Of a stretch of DNA of 64,000 nucleotides, positions 17,520 to 25,584 are shown piece by piece. The notes beneath the pieces were generated by a model. That model saw only the letters and a program-made list of their open reading frames with translations. It did not search any database and had not been told where the DNA came from. Made by a program: the position numbers and the translations under genes. Positions within the stretch are counted from its first letter, which is position 1; each line of letters begins with the position of its first letter. The DNA is from Sphingosinicella microcystinivorans (GTDB lineage: Bacteria > Pseudomonadota > Alphaproteobacteria > Sphingomonadales > Sphingomonadaceae), in contig NZ_RBWX01000007.1 of assembly GCF_003634215.1 (NCBI RefSeq), positions 730,945 through 794,944 of the forward strand. The letters are read 5' to 3'.

Positions 17520-18677
17520 ATGTACGAACCGTTCCCTGGAAACTACGTCTGGAATCTCGGCGTCAATATTTGCCTTTGTATGGGCGGCGCTATCGGCGAG
17601 ATCGACCGCGCTAACGACGAAGTGCGCGAAATCGCGCGCGAGGGCGCTGACAAGGGAACGGCGGCGTTCTTCGAAAGCTGGGGCCGAATGGCTGATCGGT
17701 TGGTTGAACTTGGCGAGGAATGCGAAGCGGCTGGTCATGATCTGAGCGCGGGCGAAAAATACCGCCGTGCCACCGCTTATTACATGACTGCGGAGCGCAT
17801 GCAGGCGCGTGACTACGAACCGCGCAAACAAATGTATCGCAAGATGCTGGAGACGATGCAGCGCGCGATCGACAAGTCTGGCCTGGGCTGGGAACGCGTC
17901 GAAATCCCGTTTGAAGGCGCGCACTTTCCCGCACTGTTCATCCCGGGGGAAGGCGAGGGGCCGCGCCCGACCATGGTTTTCTGCAACGGTCTCGACAGCG
18001 TAAAGGAAATGATCGCGTTGTCGATCGGCGATACCTTCGCCCGGCGCGGCATTTCGGTTCTCGCGGTCGATCAGCCGGGCGTCGGCGAGGCGCTGCGCCT
18101 CAATGGGCTGCCCGCGATCCACGATACAGAGCGCTGGGCTGGTGCGGCCGTCGATGCTCTGGAATTCCGGGGCGATGTAGACAAGGACGCCATCGGTATG
18201 ATGGGCTGGTCGCTTGGCGGTTATTACGCGCCGCGTGCCTCCATCTATGAAAAGCGCTTCAAGCTGTGCGTCGCATGGGGCGCCAACCACAACTGGGGCG
18301 AACTCCAGTCGCGCCGGCTCAAGAACGAAGGCGAAAACCCGGTGCCCCATTATTGGGATCACGTCATGTGGGTGTGGGGCCAGCCGGACATGGAAACCTT
18401 CATGGCCTTGATGCCGAAGGTGACGTTAAACGGTCATATGGACAAGATGACCGTGCCGTTCCTTATCACGCACGGGTCAAACGACAGGCAGATACCGCGC
18501 GAATATGCCTACCAAAGCCGCGATCAAGCCGTGAACAGTCCTTGTGTGGAACTCAGATTGTTCTCCGAGCGAGAGGGGGGTGTGGAACATTGCAGCGCCG
18601 ATAATATGGAGCCCGTCAAATCCTACATCGCGGATTGGGTGCGGGACCGTTTCTCTGAGCTTGATGAAGCGAGTTGA
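17520..18677 (+). CDS. Alpha/beta hydrolase related to 2,6-dihydroxypseudooxynicotine C-C hydrolase
   Basis: This 385-residue enzyme has a helical N-terminal cap (about 1-125) and an alpha/beta core with triad Ser231 (GMMGWSLGGYY), Asp322 (HGSNDRQIP) and His357 (GGVEHCSADN). This layout matches DHPON hydrolase and related beta-diketone or acyl-aromatic C-C hydrolases. I chose ATG 17520 behind GAAGGAAA; it starts 11 bases after the Rieske stop. It ends the catabolic run and would cleave a C-C bond of a diketone or acylated ring, making acids for BKACE (inference). Confidence 0.82.
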   Translation: MYEPFPGNYVWNLGVNICLCMGGAIGEIDRANDEVREIAREGADKGTAAFFESWGRMADRLVELGEECEAAGHDLSAGEKYRRATAYYMTAERMQARDYEPRKQMYRKMLETMQRAIDKSGLGWERVEIPFEGAHFPALFIPGEGEGPRPTMVFCNGLDSVKEMIALSIGDTFARRGISVLAVDQPGVGEALRLNGLPAIHDTERWAGAAVDALEFRGDVDKDAIGMMGWSLGGYYAPRASIYEKRFKLCVAWGANHNWGELQSRRLKNEGENPVPHYWDHVMWVWGQPDMETFMALMPKVTLNGHMDKMTVPFLITHGSNDRQIPREYAYQSRDQAVNSPCVELRLFSEREGGVEHCSADNMEPVKSYIADWVRDRFSELDEAS

Positions 18678-19049
18678 CGCCATGTGCGCGCGCCGGTTGG
18701 TGGGTTGACAGCGCTAATCAACACGATCCGTTCTGAAAAAAAGCACGCGAATCGTCAGTAAGAGGTGGCCTCATTCAGACGCTCCCGCAATGAATCGATG
18801 TTCGCTTTCGGAACGATGAAATGTACTGAAAAATGTCCAATATGCCGCATGATCGATTATGGCGGAGATGCAAGGATATAATCCACGGAACACAACCACT
18901 TGGAGATAAGAAGCGCTAGGATTATAGCCGAAAGCTGGCGCGATGATTTTTTCCGGGTGGCAATCGTCATTTTGGGATTACATTGGATCGGCGTTCACTT
19001 GTCTTGGACCCGTGTCACGCATGATGTGAGGGGTAACCTAGCCCGATAG
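18678..19049. other. Intergenic region before fecI-1
   Basis: This 372-base gap has no convincing ORF. Its right part holds the ECF-type promoter motif at 18978-19006. The remainder is less GC-rich than its surroundings, and I recognise nothing else in it. Confidence 0.6.
18978..19006 (+). promoter_or_regulatory. Predicted ECF sigma promoter before fecI-1 (module 1)
   Basis: TTACAT, 17-base spacer, GTCTTG, ending 43 bases before the fecI-1 ATG. It is one of five occurrences with identical spacing in this window, so the sigma gene is probably autoregulated. Confidence 0.65.
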
Positions 19050-19619
19050 ATGGTCGATGATGAGGCTCTGAATGAGTGGTTTTGCCGGGAGGTGCTCCCT
19101 CTCGAAGGCCCTCTCACGCGCTTCATCCGCCGAAACTGGCGGGTTGCCGACGACGTGATGGATCTCAGGCACGATGTCTATGAACGGGCGTTCACCGGAG
19201 CACGCAAGGAACTGCCGGTGAACACGCGGCAATATCTGTTTACGATTGCGCGCAACCATCTGATCAATTCGGCCAAGCGTGCACGAATTGTCTCGTTCGA
19301 GCATGTTGCAGACCTCGAGACGGTCGATAGCGACATCGATCTGTTCGAAGCCGAGCGTCACCTGACAGCGCGCGAAAGTCTGCGCCGTGTGCTTGCTGGA
19401 CTCGAAAAGCTGTCGCCGCGGGTGCGCGAAATCGTCGAGCTCCGAAAGATTGAGGGCCTGACCCCGCAGGAAACCGCTGATCGGCTCGGCATTGGCAAGG
19501 ACGCGGTCAGCGGTCAGCTGGTGATGGGGATGAAGGCGCTCGCGAGCCATATGCTTGGCGGCACTGGTCGGGTCGTGCGGCCGCGTTACGGCGCGCGCGG
19601 GCGCGGAGAGCAATCATGA
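19050..19619 (+). CDS. FecI-type ECF RNA polymerase sigma factor, copy 1
   Basis: This 189-residue sigma factor has region 2 (about 20-85: DDVMDLRHDVYERAF and NTRQYLFTIARNHLINSAKR) and region 4 (about 120-175: LSPRVREIVELRKIEGL and ETADRLGIGKDAV). It is closely similar and equal in length to the sigma factor at 46906. Its stop overlaps fecR (ATGA). With the FecR-like protein and the STN-type receptor downstream it forms a cell-surface signalling system: ligand on the receptor, then FecR, then FecI, then transcription. No obvious strong ribosome site is seen; the start is supported by alignment with the paralogue. Confidence 0.9.
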   Translation: MVDDEALNEWFCREVLPLEGPLTRFIRRNWRVADDVMDLRHDVYERAFTGARKELPVNTRQYLFTIARNHLINSAKRARIVSFEHVADLETVDSDIDLFEAERHLTARESLRRVLAGLEKLSPRVREIVELRKIEGLTPQETADRLGIGKDAVSGQLVMGMKALASHMLGGTGRVVRPRYGARGRGEQS

Positions 19620-20596
19620 GCCGGGCCGAACATGCCGCCGACCGCGCGGCGCGCTGGGTTCTGGCGCAGGAAGAAGAGAGCTGGAGTGCCGCTGACCAGG
19701 CCGAATTCGACGCCTGGCTGAGCGAGAGTGATGGGAACCGCACGGCCTATCTACGGTTGCGTCATAGCTGGCGTGAAGCCGATCGTATCTCGGCGCTGGG
19801 TCGGAGCCTTCCCGAACCTGCCGAACGCGTCGCATATCGTCCGCCTTGGCGCCGGTATGTGCCTTTTGGCATTGCTGCTTCAATCGTGCTCGCGCTTGGC
19901 GGCACCTATCTCTACCGGCCAGAGGCGCTGCAGCCGGAGACCGAGCAGGTCCTTGGCGCCAGCTATGCGACGCCGGTCGGTAGCCGCAAGATCATCGCCT
20001 TCACCGACGGGAGCAAAGTGGAGCTCAACACGGCCTCGAAGGTGCGCACTGCGGTGCGACCCAAAAGTCGGGAGGTCTGGCTGGATCAAGGCGAGGCTTT
20101 CTTTGAAGTGGCCCGCAAGGAAGATCAGCCGTTTATCGTCTATGCGGGGAATCGTCAGATTACAGTTCTCGGAACCAAATTCTCGGTACGCCGCGATGGA
20201 GAAAAAGTGACGGTTTCGGTGCTTGAAGGGCGCGTCCGTGTCGATGAGATCGAACAAGGTCAGGCTGTACGCTTTGCGGTTATCGTCGGCGGCGACATTG
20301 CAATCGCGCGTGGGTCTGCGACGCTCGTTGCCTCGCACTCGGAGCAGAAGGTAGAGGATGCACTTGCATGGAGGCGCGGTATGCTGAGCTTCGATCGGTC
20401 GAACCTCGGCGAGATCGCCACTGAATTTAACCGCTACAACGCGAAGAAGCTCGTCGTCGTCGATCCAGAGACTGCCGCGCTCAGGATTGGCGGAATGTTT
20501 CCTTCGAACGATCCCGATGCTTTCGTGCGGGTGCTGAGCGAAGCCTACGGGCTCAAGGTCGAAGAAACACCGACCGAGGTCAGGATCACGAACTGA
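19616..20596 (+). CDS. FecR-type anti-sigma/signal-transducing membrane protein, copy 1
   Basis: This 326-residue inner-membrane protein has an N-terminal cytoplasmic DUF4880 domain (DRAARWVLAQEEESWSAADQ), a transmembrane helix (about 82-97) and a FecR domain with TPVGSRKIIAFTDGSKVELN and TVLGTKFSVRRDGEKVTVSV. A C-terminal DUF4974-like segment that contacts the receptor's signalling domain ends the protein. It binds FecI-1 and relays the signal from the receptor at 20739. The start overlaps the sigma stop. Confidence 0.9.
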   Translation: MSRAEHAADRAARWVLAQEEESWSAADQAEFDAWLSESDGNRTAYLRLRHSWREADRISALGRSLPEPAERVAYRPPWRRYVPFGIAASIVLALGGTYLYRPEALQPETEQVLGASYATPVGSRKIIAFTDGSKVELNTASKVRTAVRPKSREVWLDQGEAFFEVARKEDQPFIVYAGNRQITVLGTKFSVRRDGEKVTVSVLEGRVRVDEIEQGQAVRFAVIVGGDIAIARGSATLVASHSEQKVEDALAWRRGMLSFDRSNLGEIATEFNRYNAKKLVVVDPETAALRIGGMFPSNDPDAFVRVLSEAYGLKVEETPTEVRITN

Positions 20597-20663
20597 TAGC
20601 GTACGCCGCCTGCCATCATTGCCGAGCTCGCAATCGGGTCGAGAGCGAAAGTCGATTTTTTGA

Positions 20664-20692
20664 TTACATAGATAGGTGGATCGGCTGTCTCA
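20664..20692 (+). promoter_or_regulatory. Predicted ECF sigma promoter before the module-1 receptor
   Basis: TTACAT, 17-base spacer, GTCTCA. The small hairpin CCCTC-CAA-GAGGG follows in the 5' leader (20695-20707). The position fits transcription of the receptor from its own promoter by FecI-1. Confidence 0.65.
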
Positions 20693-20738
20693 ACCCTCCA
20701 AGAGGGTGCGATGTGCGCCCCAAACAGAGGGGGGCTTT

Positions 20739-23276
20739 ATGCGGATAAATGGATTGGGCGCGTTCGCTGCAGGCGTTTGCATGATGGCGTTGGTGGTGCC
20801 CGCGCAGGCGCAGGTCCAGGAGCAAACCTATAATATCCCAGCCGGCACTCTGCGATCGGCACTCGATGCATTCGGTCGTCAGTCCGGCAAGCCGATTATC
20901 TACAAGGTGGACGAGGTTCAAGAAAATCGTTCGCGCGGTTTTCGCGGAACGGCAACGTCCCAGGCGGCGCTCGATGCGATCCTGGCGGGAACGCCTTTTA
21001 CAGCACGAATCGTTGGATCGGGTGCAGTCGCGATCGTGAAGGTGGGAAACGGCGGACCCGGCGCTAGCGATGGCGCGCTCGCGGATTCTTTAACGGAAAC
21101 GGCATCCTCCGAAAGGGAAGGCGGCGAAATCGTTATTACCGCTCAGAAGCGAAATGAGCGACTGGTGGACGTGCCTGTCCCGGTCACGGCGCTGAGCGGT
21201 TCCAATCTCATCCAGCAAAATCTTGTGCGCCTCGCGGATTACGCGCGTCGCGTTCCCGGGCTCACTGTGGCCGGGAACGATCTCGACGCGATCTCCATCC
21301 GCGGGATCAACGCGGGTAGCAGCGGGAGCAATCCGACTGTTGCCGTCACGCTCGATGATCTGCCGGTCACTGGTTCGATCGGCCTCAGCGGCCCCTTCTT
21401 TCCGGATATCGACCCGGCAAATCTTTCCCGTGTCGAGGTGCTGCGCGGGCCACAGGGTACGCTATACGGCGCCTCCAGCCTCGGCGGGTTGATCAAGTTG
21501 GTTTCGCGCACGCCGGACACGACGGAATTTTCCGGCCGGGTCGAACTCGGCGGAAGCGATGTTCTGCATGGGAACCAGGGTTGGCAGGCGCGAGCGTCTA
21601 TCAATATTCCCGTATGGCAGGATCGCCTCGGCGTTCGGATCAGCGGCTTCAAGAGGGAAGACCCGCGCTGGCTCGATAACATCAACCCGATCTATGCCGG
21701 GAAGGACGTGAACAAGTCCAGCACAGAGGGGTGGCGCGCGGCGCTGGTCTTCAAGCCGTTCGACGACCTGACCATCAATGCGTCCTATCTGCGGCAGACA
21801 GTCAAATCCAGCGGCGGCGGAACGGTGCAGGTGACTCCGTACCCGACCGACTACCGACCGCTGAATGGTTACGATGCCATCGATATCGTGCCGGGGGCAG
21901 CGGAAAGCCTGACCCGGATCATCAGTCTCAGGGCAGAATATGAACTGCCTTTCGGCACGCTCACGTCCGTCAGCGGGTGGAGCAAGTTCGCGAACAATTC
22001 CAACAGCGACGAAACGCTCAACTTCCCCTTTGTCTTCTCCGATATCGGCGGGCTTGGCCCACTGTTTCCGGGTGCGCCCGCCGGCTCCAGCGTCGATCTT
22101 AGCAATATCCTCGAGAATAAGAAATTCTCGCAGGAAGTTCGGCTGGCTTCCGATCCCGAAGCGCGGTTCAGCTGGTTGGTCGGGGGGTTCTACACCAGGG
22201 AACATCCGCTTCTGCGACAGGCTTTGAGCGCGCTAGACCCGTCTGGCGGCGAGCTTGGACTGATCGTTGCCTTTCCAGTTCCGCAGCGTTTCACGGAAAA
22301 GGCGATCTTCGGCAGCCTCACCTACAAGTTCAATGATCACTTCGATGTTCAGGTCGGCGGCAGATACAGCGAGAACAAGCAGCGGTTCCAGCAGAACCAG
22401 ATCACGGGCGACGTAGCCGTGGGGCTGTTCGGCCCCAGCAGCGTCAACGCGCCGGTATTCCGGGCCGGGGACGATTCCTTCACTTGGCTGGTCACGCCGC
22501 GCTATCGTTTCAACGAGGATCTGATGATTTATGGCCGTTTCGCAAGCGGCTATCGTCCGGGCGGTGCCAACACCGCGGCGGCGGCCGGCGCAACGTTCCG
22601 ACCAGACCGCGTCAACAACTACGAACTGGGGCTGAAAGGATATCTGGCGGATCGCAAGGTCACGCTCGACTCATCCCTCTTCTGGATCGATTGGGATGAT
22701 ATCCAGCTGGCCGGCCAGACAGCCGCCGGGCTGAACATCCTGACGAACGGTGGGGCCGCACGCAGCCGCGGCGTCGAGTTTTCGGGCGAGTGGCGGCTGG
22801 GTGGAGGCTGGTCGGTCAACGGCAACGCCACGTACACCGACGCGGTCTTGACGGAGACGATCGTGCCGTCCTCGGCGGGCACCTACCTGGTTATTGGTCC
22901 CAAGGGAACACAACTGCCCCTGACGCCGCGTTTCGCAAGCAATCTGGGCGTGGCGAAGACGGTGGAGCTGGGCGATCGCTGGAGCGTCGAACTGGGCGCG
23001 AACTGGAGCCATGTCGGCAACCGCAACTCGCTTCTGCGTTTGGCCACGCCTGCTGCGGCGGCACGCAGCGATGCGCTCCGTGTTCCGGCCTATGATGTCG
23101 TGGATATGCATGTGACGCTGACGGATGGTGATTGGGAGGCCACGCTGTTTGCCCGCAATGTTACGAACGACCGGGGCATCGTTTCCATTTCCGACAGCCA
23201 GGGTCTTTCTCCGGCGACCAGCGCGACGTTCGTGCAGCCCAGGACGATCGGCGTCATTTTTGCCCGCAATTTCTGA
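20739..23276 (+). CDS. TonB-dependent receptor with N-terminal STN signalling domain, module 1
   Basis: This 845-residue outer-membrane receptor has a signal peptide (about 1-24), an STN domain (about 25-105, opening YNIPAGTLRSALDAFGRQSG) for FecR contact, and a TonB-box-like EIVITAQKR. A plug with VEVLRGPQGTLYGASSLGG and a barrel ending in IGVIFARNF follow. I chose ATG 20739 over an in-frame upstream start because AGAGGGGGG precedes it and the signal peptide begins there. It senses and imports the ligand that switches on the FecI-1 regulon. The ligand is unknown; the following hydrolase hints at an ester. Confidence 0.92.
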   Translation: MRINGLGAFAAGVCMMALVVPAQAQVQEQTYNIPAGTLRSALDAFGRQSGKPIIYKVDEVQENRSRGFRGTATSQAALDAILAGTPFTARIVGSGAVAIVKVGNGGPGASDGALADSLTETASSEREGGEIVITAQKRNERLVDVPVPVTALSGSNLIQQNLVRLADYARRVPGLTVAGNDLDAISIRGINAGSSGSNPTVAVTLDDLPVTGSIGLSGPFFPDIDPANLSRVEVLRGPQGTLYGASSLGGLIKLVSRTPDTTEFSGRVELGGSDVLHGNQGWQARASINIPVWQDRLGVRISGFKREDPRWLDNINPIYAGKDVNKSSTEGWRAALVFKPFDDLTINASYLRQTVKSSGGGTVQVTPYPTDYRPLNGYDAIDIVPGAAESLTRIISLRAEYELPFGTLTSVSGWSKFANNSNSDETLNFPFVFSDIGGLGPLFPGAPAGSSVDLSNILENKKFSQEVRLASDPEARFSWLVGGFYTREHPLLRQALSALDPSGGELGLIVAFPVPQRFTEKAIFGSLTYKFNDHFDVQVGGRYSENKQRFQQNQITGDVAVGLFGPSSVNAPVFRAGDDSFTWLVTPRYRFNEDLMIYGRFASGYRPGGANTAAAAGATFRPDRVNNYELGLKGYLADRKVTLDSSLFWIDWDDIQLAGQTAAGLNILTNGGAARSRGVEFSGEWRLGGGWSVNGNATYTDAVLTETIVPSSAGTYLVIGPKGTQLPLTPRFASNLGVAKTVELGDRWSVELGANWSHVGNRNSLLRLATPAAAARSDALRVPAYDVVDMHVTLTDGDWEATLFARNVTNDRGIVSISDSQGLSPATSATFVQPRTIGVIFARNF

Positions 23277-23325
23277 CATTCAACGAAACGAACGCCTGCC
23301 AACCAGAGCCGCAAGGGCACGAACC

Positions 23326-24426
23326 ATGAGAAGCCGAGGCTATTCATTGAGAGCGGCGATTTGTGCCGGACTCGCCCTTGCGGCAGGCGGGCTGATCAGT
23401 TCCGCCGCGCTCTCGCAAGACAGCGGCGGAGATATCCCGCTTGATACCTATGCCCGCGCCGGGACGCTCGTCAGTGCGCCTGGCGGACGAAAGCTCAACA
23501 TACGTTGTGTTGGCGCTGGCAGTCCGGTTGTTGTCTTGACTGCGGGTGGCGGTGATCAATCCCTCACCTGGCGCTCGCTTCAGTCCAGGTTGGCCGAAGG
23601 GGGCACGGTCTGCGCGTGGGATCGAGCCGGCTTCGGTTTCAGTGACCCGAGCCCCTTTCCGCAGGATGTGGATCACCGCACAGACGATCTTGAGCGGGTG
23701 CTGTCGGGCGCGGGGCTGAAGCCGCCTTTCATCCTTGTGGGACATTCGCTCGGAAGCTTTGAAACGCTGATGTACGCTTTTCGTCATCGCGCGCGCGTTG
23801 CCGGGGTCGTGCTGGTCGATCCTTCCGCACCGGATCAGGATGTACGGCTGAAACGGGCGGCACCATTCTTCTATAAGCTGATCGATGGATTCCAGCAGGG
23901 TGCGATGGCGGGGCTGCAGGCGTGCATCGACGGCGCGGCCGAACAAGAGAGGGTTTCCAATCCGGACTGCGTTGCCGTCCCCCCAAAAGAATACCCGATC
24001 GAGCTTCGAGAGGTGATGCAACAGCGAGATGGTCTGATCGCAGCTAAGCGAAGCCAGCTTTCTCTCTTTCAATCGATGTTCTCCGGGGTCGATTCCAGGC
24101 AGCTGCGTGCGGCATGGCGCAACCTGGGGGATATTCCGGTCACTGTCCTGAGCGCGGGTCTGCCGCCGCCGATCCCGTTGGAAGGCGAGGCGAAGGAGGA
24201 TGTGCCGTTGATGCAGGCTGAATGGTGGAAGATGCACGATGAGATCGCGCAGGTCTCGTCGAGAGGTACGCGTCGAACCGTGGCAGATGCAACGCACTAT
24301 ATTTACCTGGACCAGCCAGGGATCGTGCTGGATGCGATCGACACAATGCGAGCCGGAGCGGCCGGGGCTGTGCCTCGAGAAGTTCGGCCCAAGGGCAAGA
24401 CCGGACCGCAACGTCGCGATCGGTAA
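23326..24426 (+). CDS. Exported alpha/beta hydrolase
   Basis: This 366-residue protein has a signal peptide (about 8-34, ending ALSQ) and a classic alpha/beta hydrolase core: oxyanion region VVVLTAGGGDQSLTW, nucleophile elbow LVGHSLGSFETLMY and catalytic His in VADATHYIYLDQPG. The periplasmic location plus an adjacent receptor suggests that it releases or processes the imported ligand, for example by ester hydrolysis. It follows the receptor by 49 bases, probably in the same transcript. ATG 23326 gives the signal peptide; the longer upstream reading overlaps the receptor and is implausible. Confidence 0.82.
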   Translation: MRSRGYSLRAAICAGLALAAGGLISSAALSQDSGGDIPLDTYARAGTLVSAPGGRKLNIRCVGAGSPVVVLTAGGGDQSLTWRSLQSRLAEGGTVCAWDRAGFGFSDPSPFPQDVDHRTDDLERVLSGAGLKPPFILVGHSLGSFETLMYAFRHRARVAGVVLVDPSAPDQDVRLKRAAPFFYKLIDGFQQGAMAGLQACIDGAAEQERVSNPDCVAVPPKEYPIELREVMQQRDGLIAAKRSQLSLFQSMFSGVDSRQLRAAWRNLGDIPVTVLSAGLPPPIPLEGEAKEDVPLMQAEWWKMHDEIAQVSSRGTRRTVADATHYIYLDQPGIVLDAIDTMRAGAAGAVPREVRPKGKTGPQRRDR

Positions 24427-24588
24427 TCATCCGGGCAGTTTGTCTGCGCAGGTGAACGAACGCCAGGCGCTCCTTTTTCTTCAAAGCCCGGAACGCCCGT
24501 TTTATCGGCGGTATTGGTCCGGCGACGATGCTACGTTGCGGGAACATCGTGCGCATGTGCCAGACGAAGCCACTGAATCCCATCCTGA

Positions 24589-24891
24589 CGCGCGGGTCGC
24601 CGATCTCCCGGCGTCGTTCGCCCAGTTACCCTGGACCGGATCGTCGACTTCGAAAGTCTGTTCAATGAGGCAGTACGAGATTCGTATTCATTGGATCTCT
24701 GGGGAGCGGCATATCTTTCGAATGGCGGCGCATCTGGCGACGGCCTCGAATATTTTCGATGCCGTTTAATTTCCCAGGGCCGGCGCGTGTTGGAAGTGGT
24801 TTCCGTTAACCCTGACAGCCTGGCGGAGATGCTGGCAGCGGACACCGCGGATGGGCTCCTGGTTCCGGCTTTTGGGCCAAGCTGCCCTTGA
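24589..24891 (+). pseudogene. Decayed DUF4240-family gene fragment
   Basis: The frame beginning after the stop at 24586 has no start codon. It reads through FESLFNEAVRDSYSLDLWG, AAYLSNGGASGDGLEYFR and LISQGRRVLEVVSVNPDSLA, which is the conserved core of DUF4240 proteins. The expected N-terminal helices and the C-terminal motif are missing or out of frame; the frame ends at 24891. The family's function is unknown. The fragment lies in a gene-poor stretch and looks like the remains of a lost gene. Confidence 0.65.
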
Positions 24892-25584
24892 ACAGGAAGC
24901 TATCGTTTCCGGTTTCGAGGATGATGCAACGGGGGTAGGCCCGAGATCAACCAGCGTTTGCAGTAGGGCATGCCGGACGCCTGGTTCGGCATAGTGTCGG
25001 AACGATACATAGACCGAGTTCCACATGCCGTAGCTCGTGCATTTGGCGCCTACGGCCGCCAGCCGGCAACACATGAAGCATGTCACGGAGAAATCGCCGG
25101 TTATCGCCTGCGGGACAAGCCCATCGTTCGCGCTCGACTGGCAGAAGTGCCCGTTCAGTTCCCATACCGCGTCCGGCAATCCCCACGGCCCATGAATGCT
25201 CCCGAAGAGCAACATTGAACCAGAATCGGGACCGATTGGGGATCTCCTTTGCCAACACGACTGCATCGGAGCTGCGCGATAATATCGTCCGAATGCTTCA
25301 AAAGTGTGGCCGGTTGGATGATGGGCGAGGGTCATTTCCGGTTTATGGGGGGGGAATGGTCGGAAAGGGCTGCCCTCAAAGTGGGCTTTGAAATGAGAGG
25401 GTGGCTTGAACGTTGACGCTACGGCCAAAAATTTCCTCGCCTTAATCGTATTCTATTGCCGCATGAAATTATTATTGCCGATAGCAGGCCGGAGTTTATT
25501 GATACTTCACTCTGCAAAAATAGATCGCGGCGAAACATTTTATATTAATTTTATTAAGTAAAAAATTAAGAAAAGGGGATAAAA
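24892..25584. other. Gene-poor region before the third TBDR
   Basis: A 663-base minus-strand open frame (24766-25428) exists, but its translation is rich in Cys, Trp and His, matches no family I know, and has no ribosome site; I treat it as non-coding. The last ~150 bases are strikingly AT-rich, ending AAAAGGGGATAAAA before the receptor ATG, unlike the rest of the window. This suggests a boundary of transferred DNA. Confidence 0.45.

Noticed and set aside
17223-18362. 379-codon minus-strand open frame
   Set aside because: It is antisense to the Rieske oxygenase and alpha/beta hydrolase, whose motifs are intact on the plus strand.
24766-25428. Minus-strand open frame of 220 codons
   Set aside because: Unusual Cys/His/Trp-rich product, no ribosome site, overlaps the DUF4240 remnant; no family recognised.
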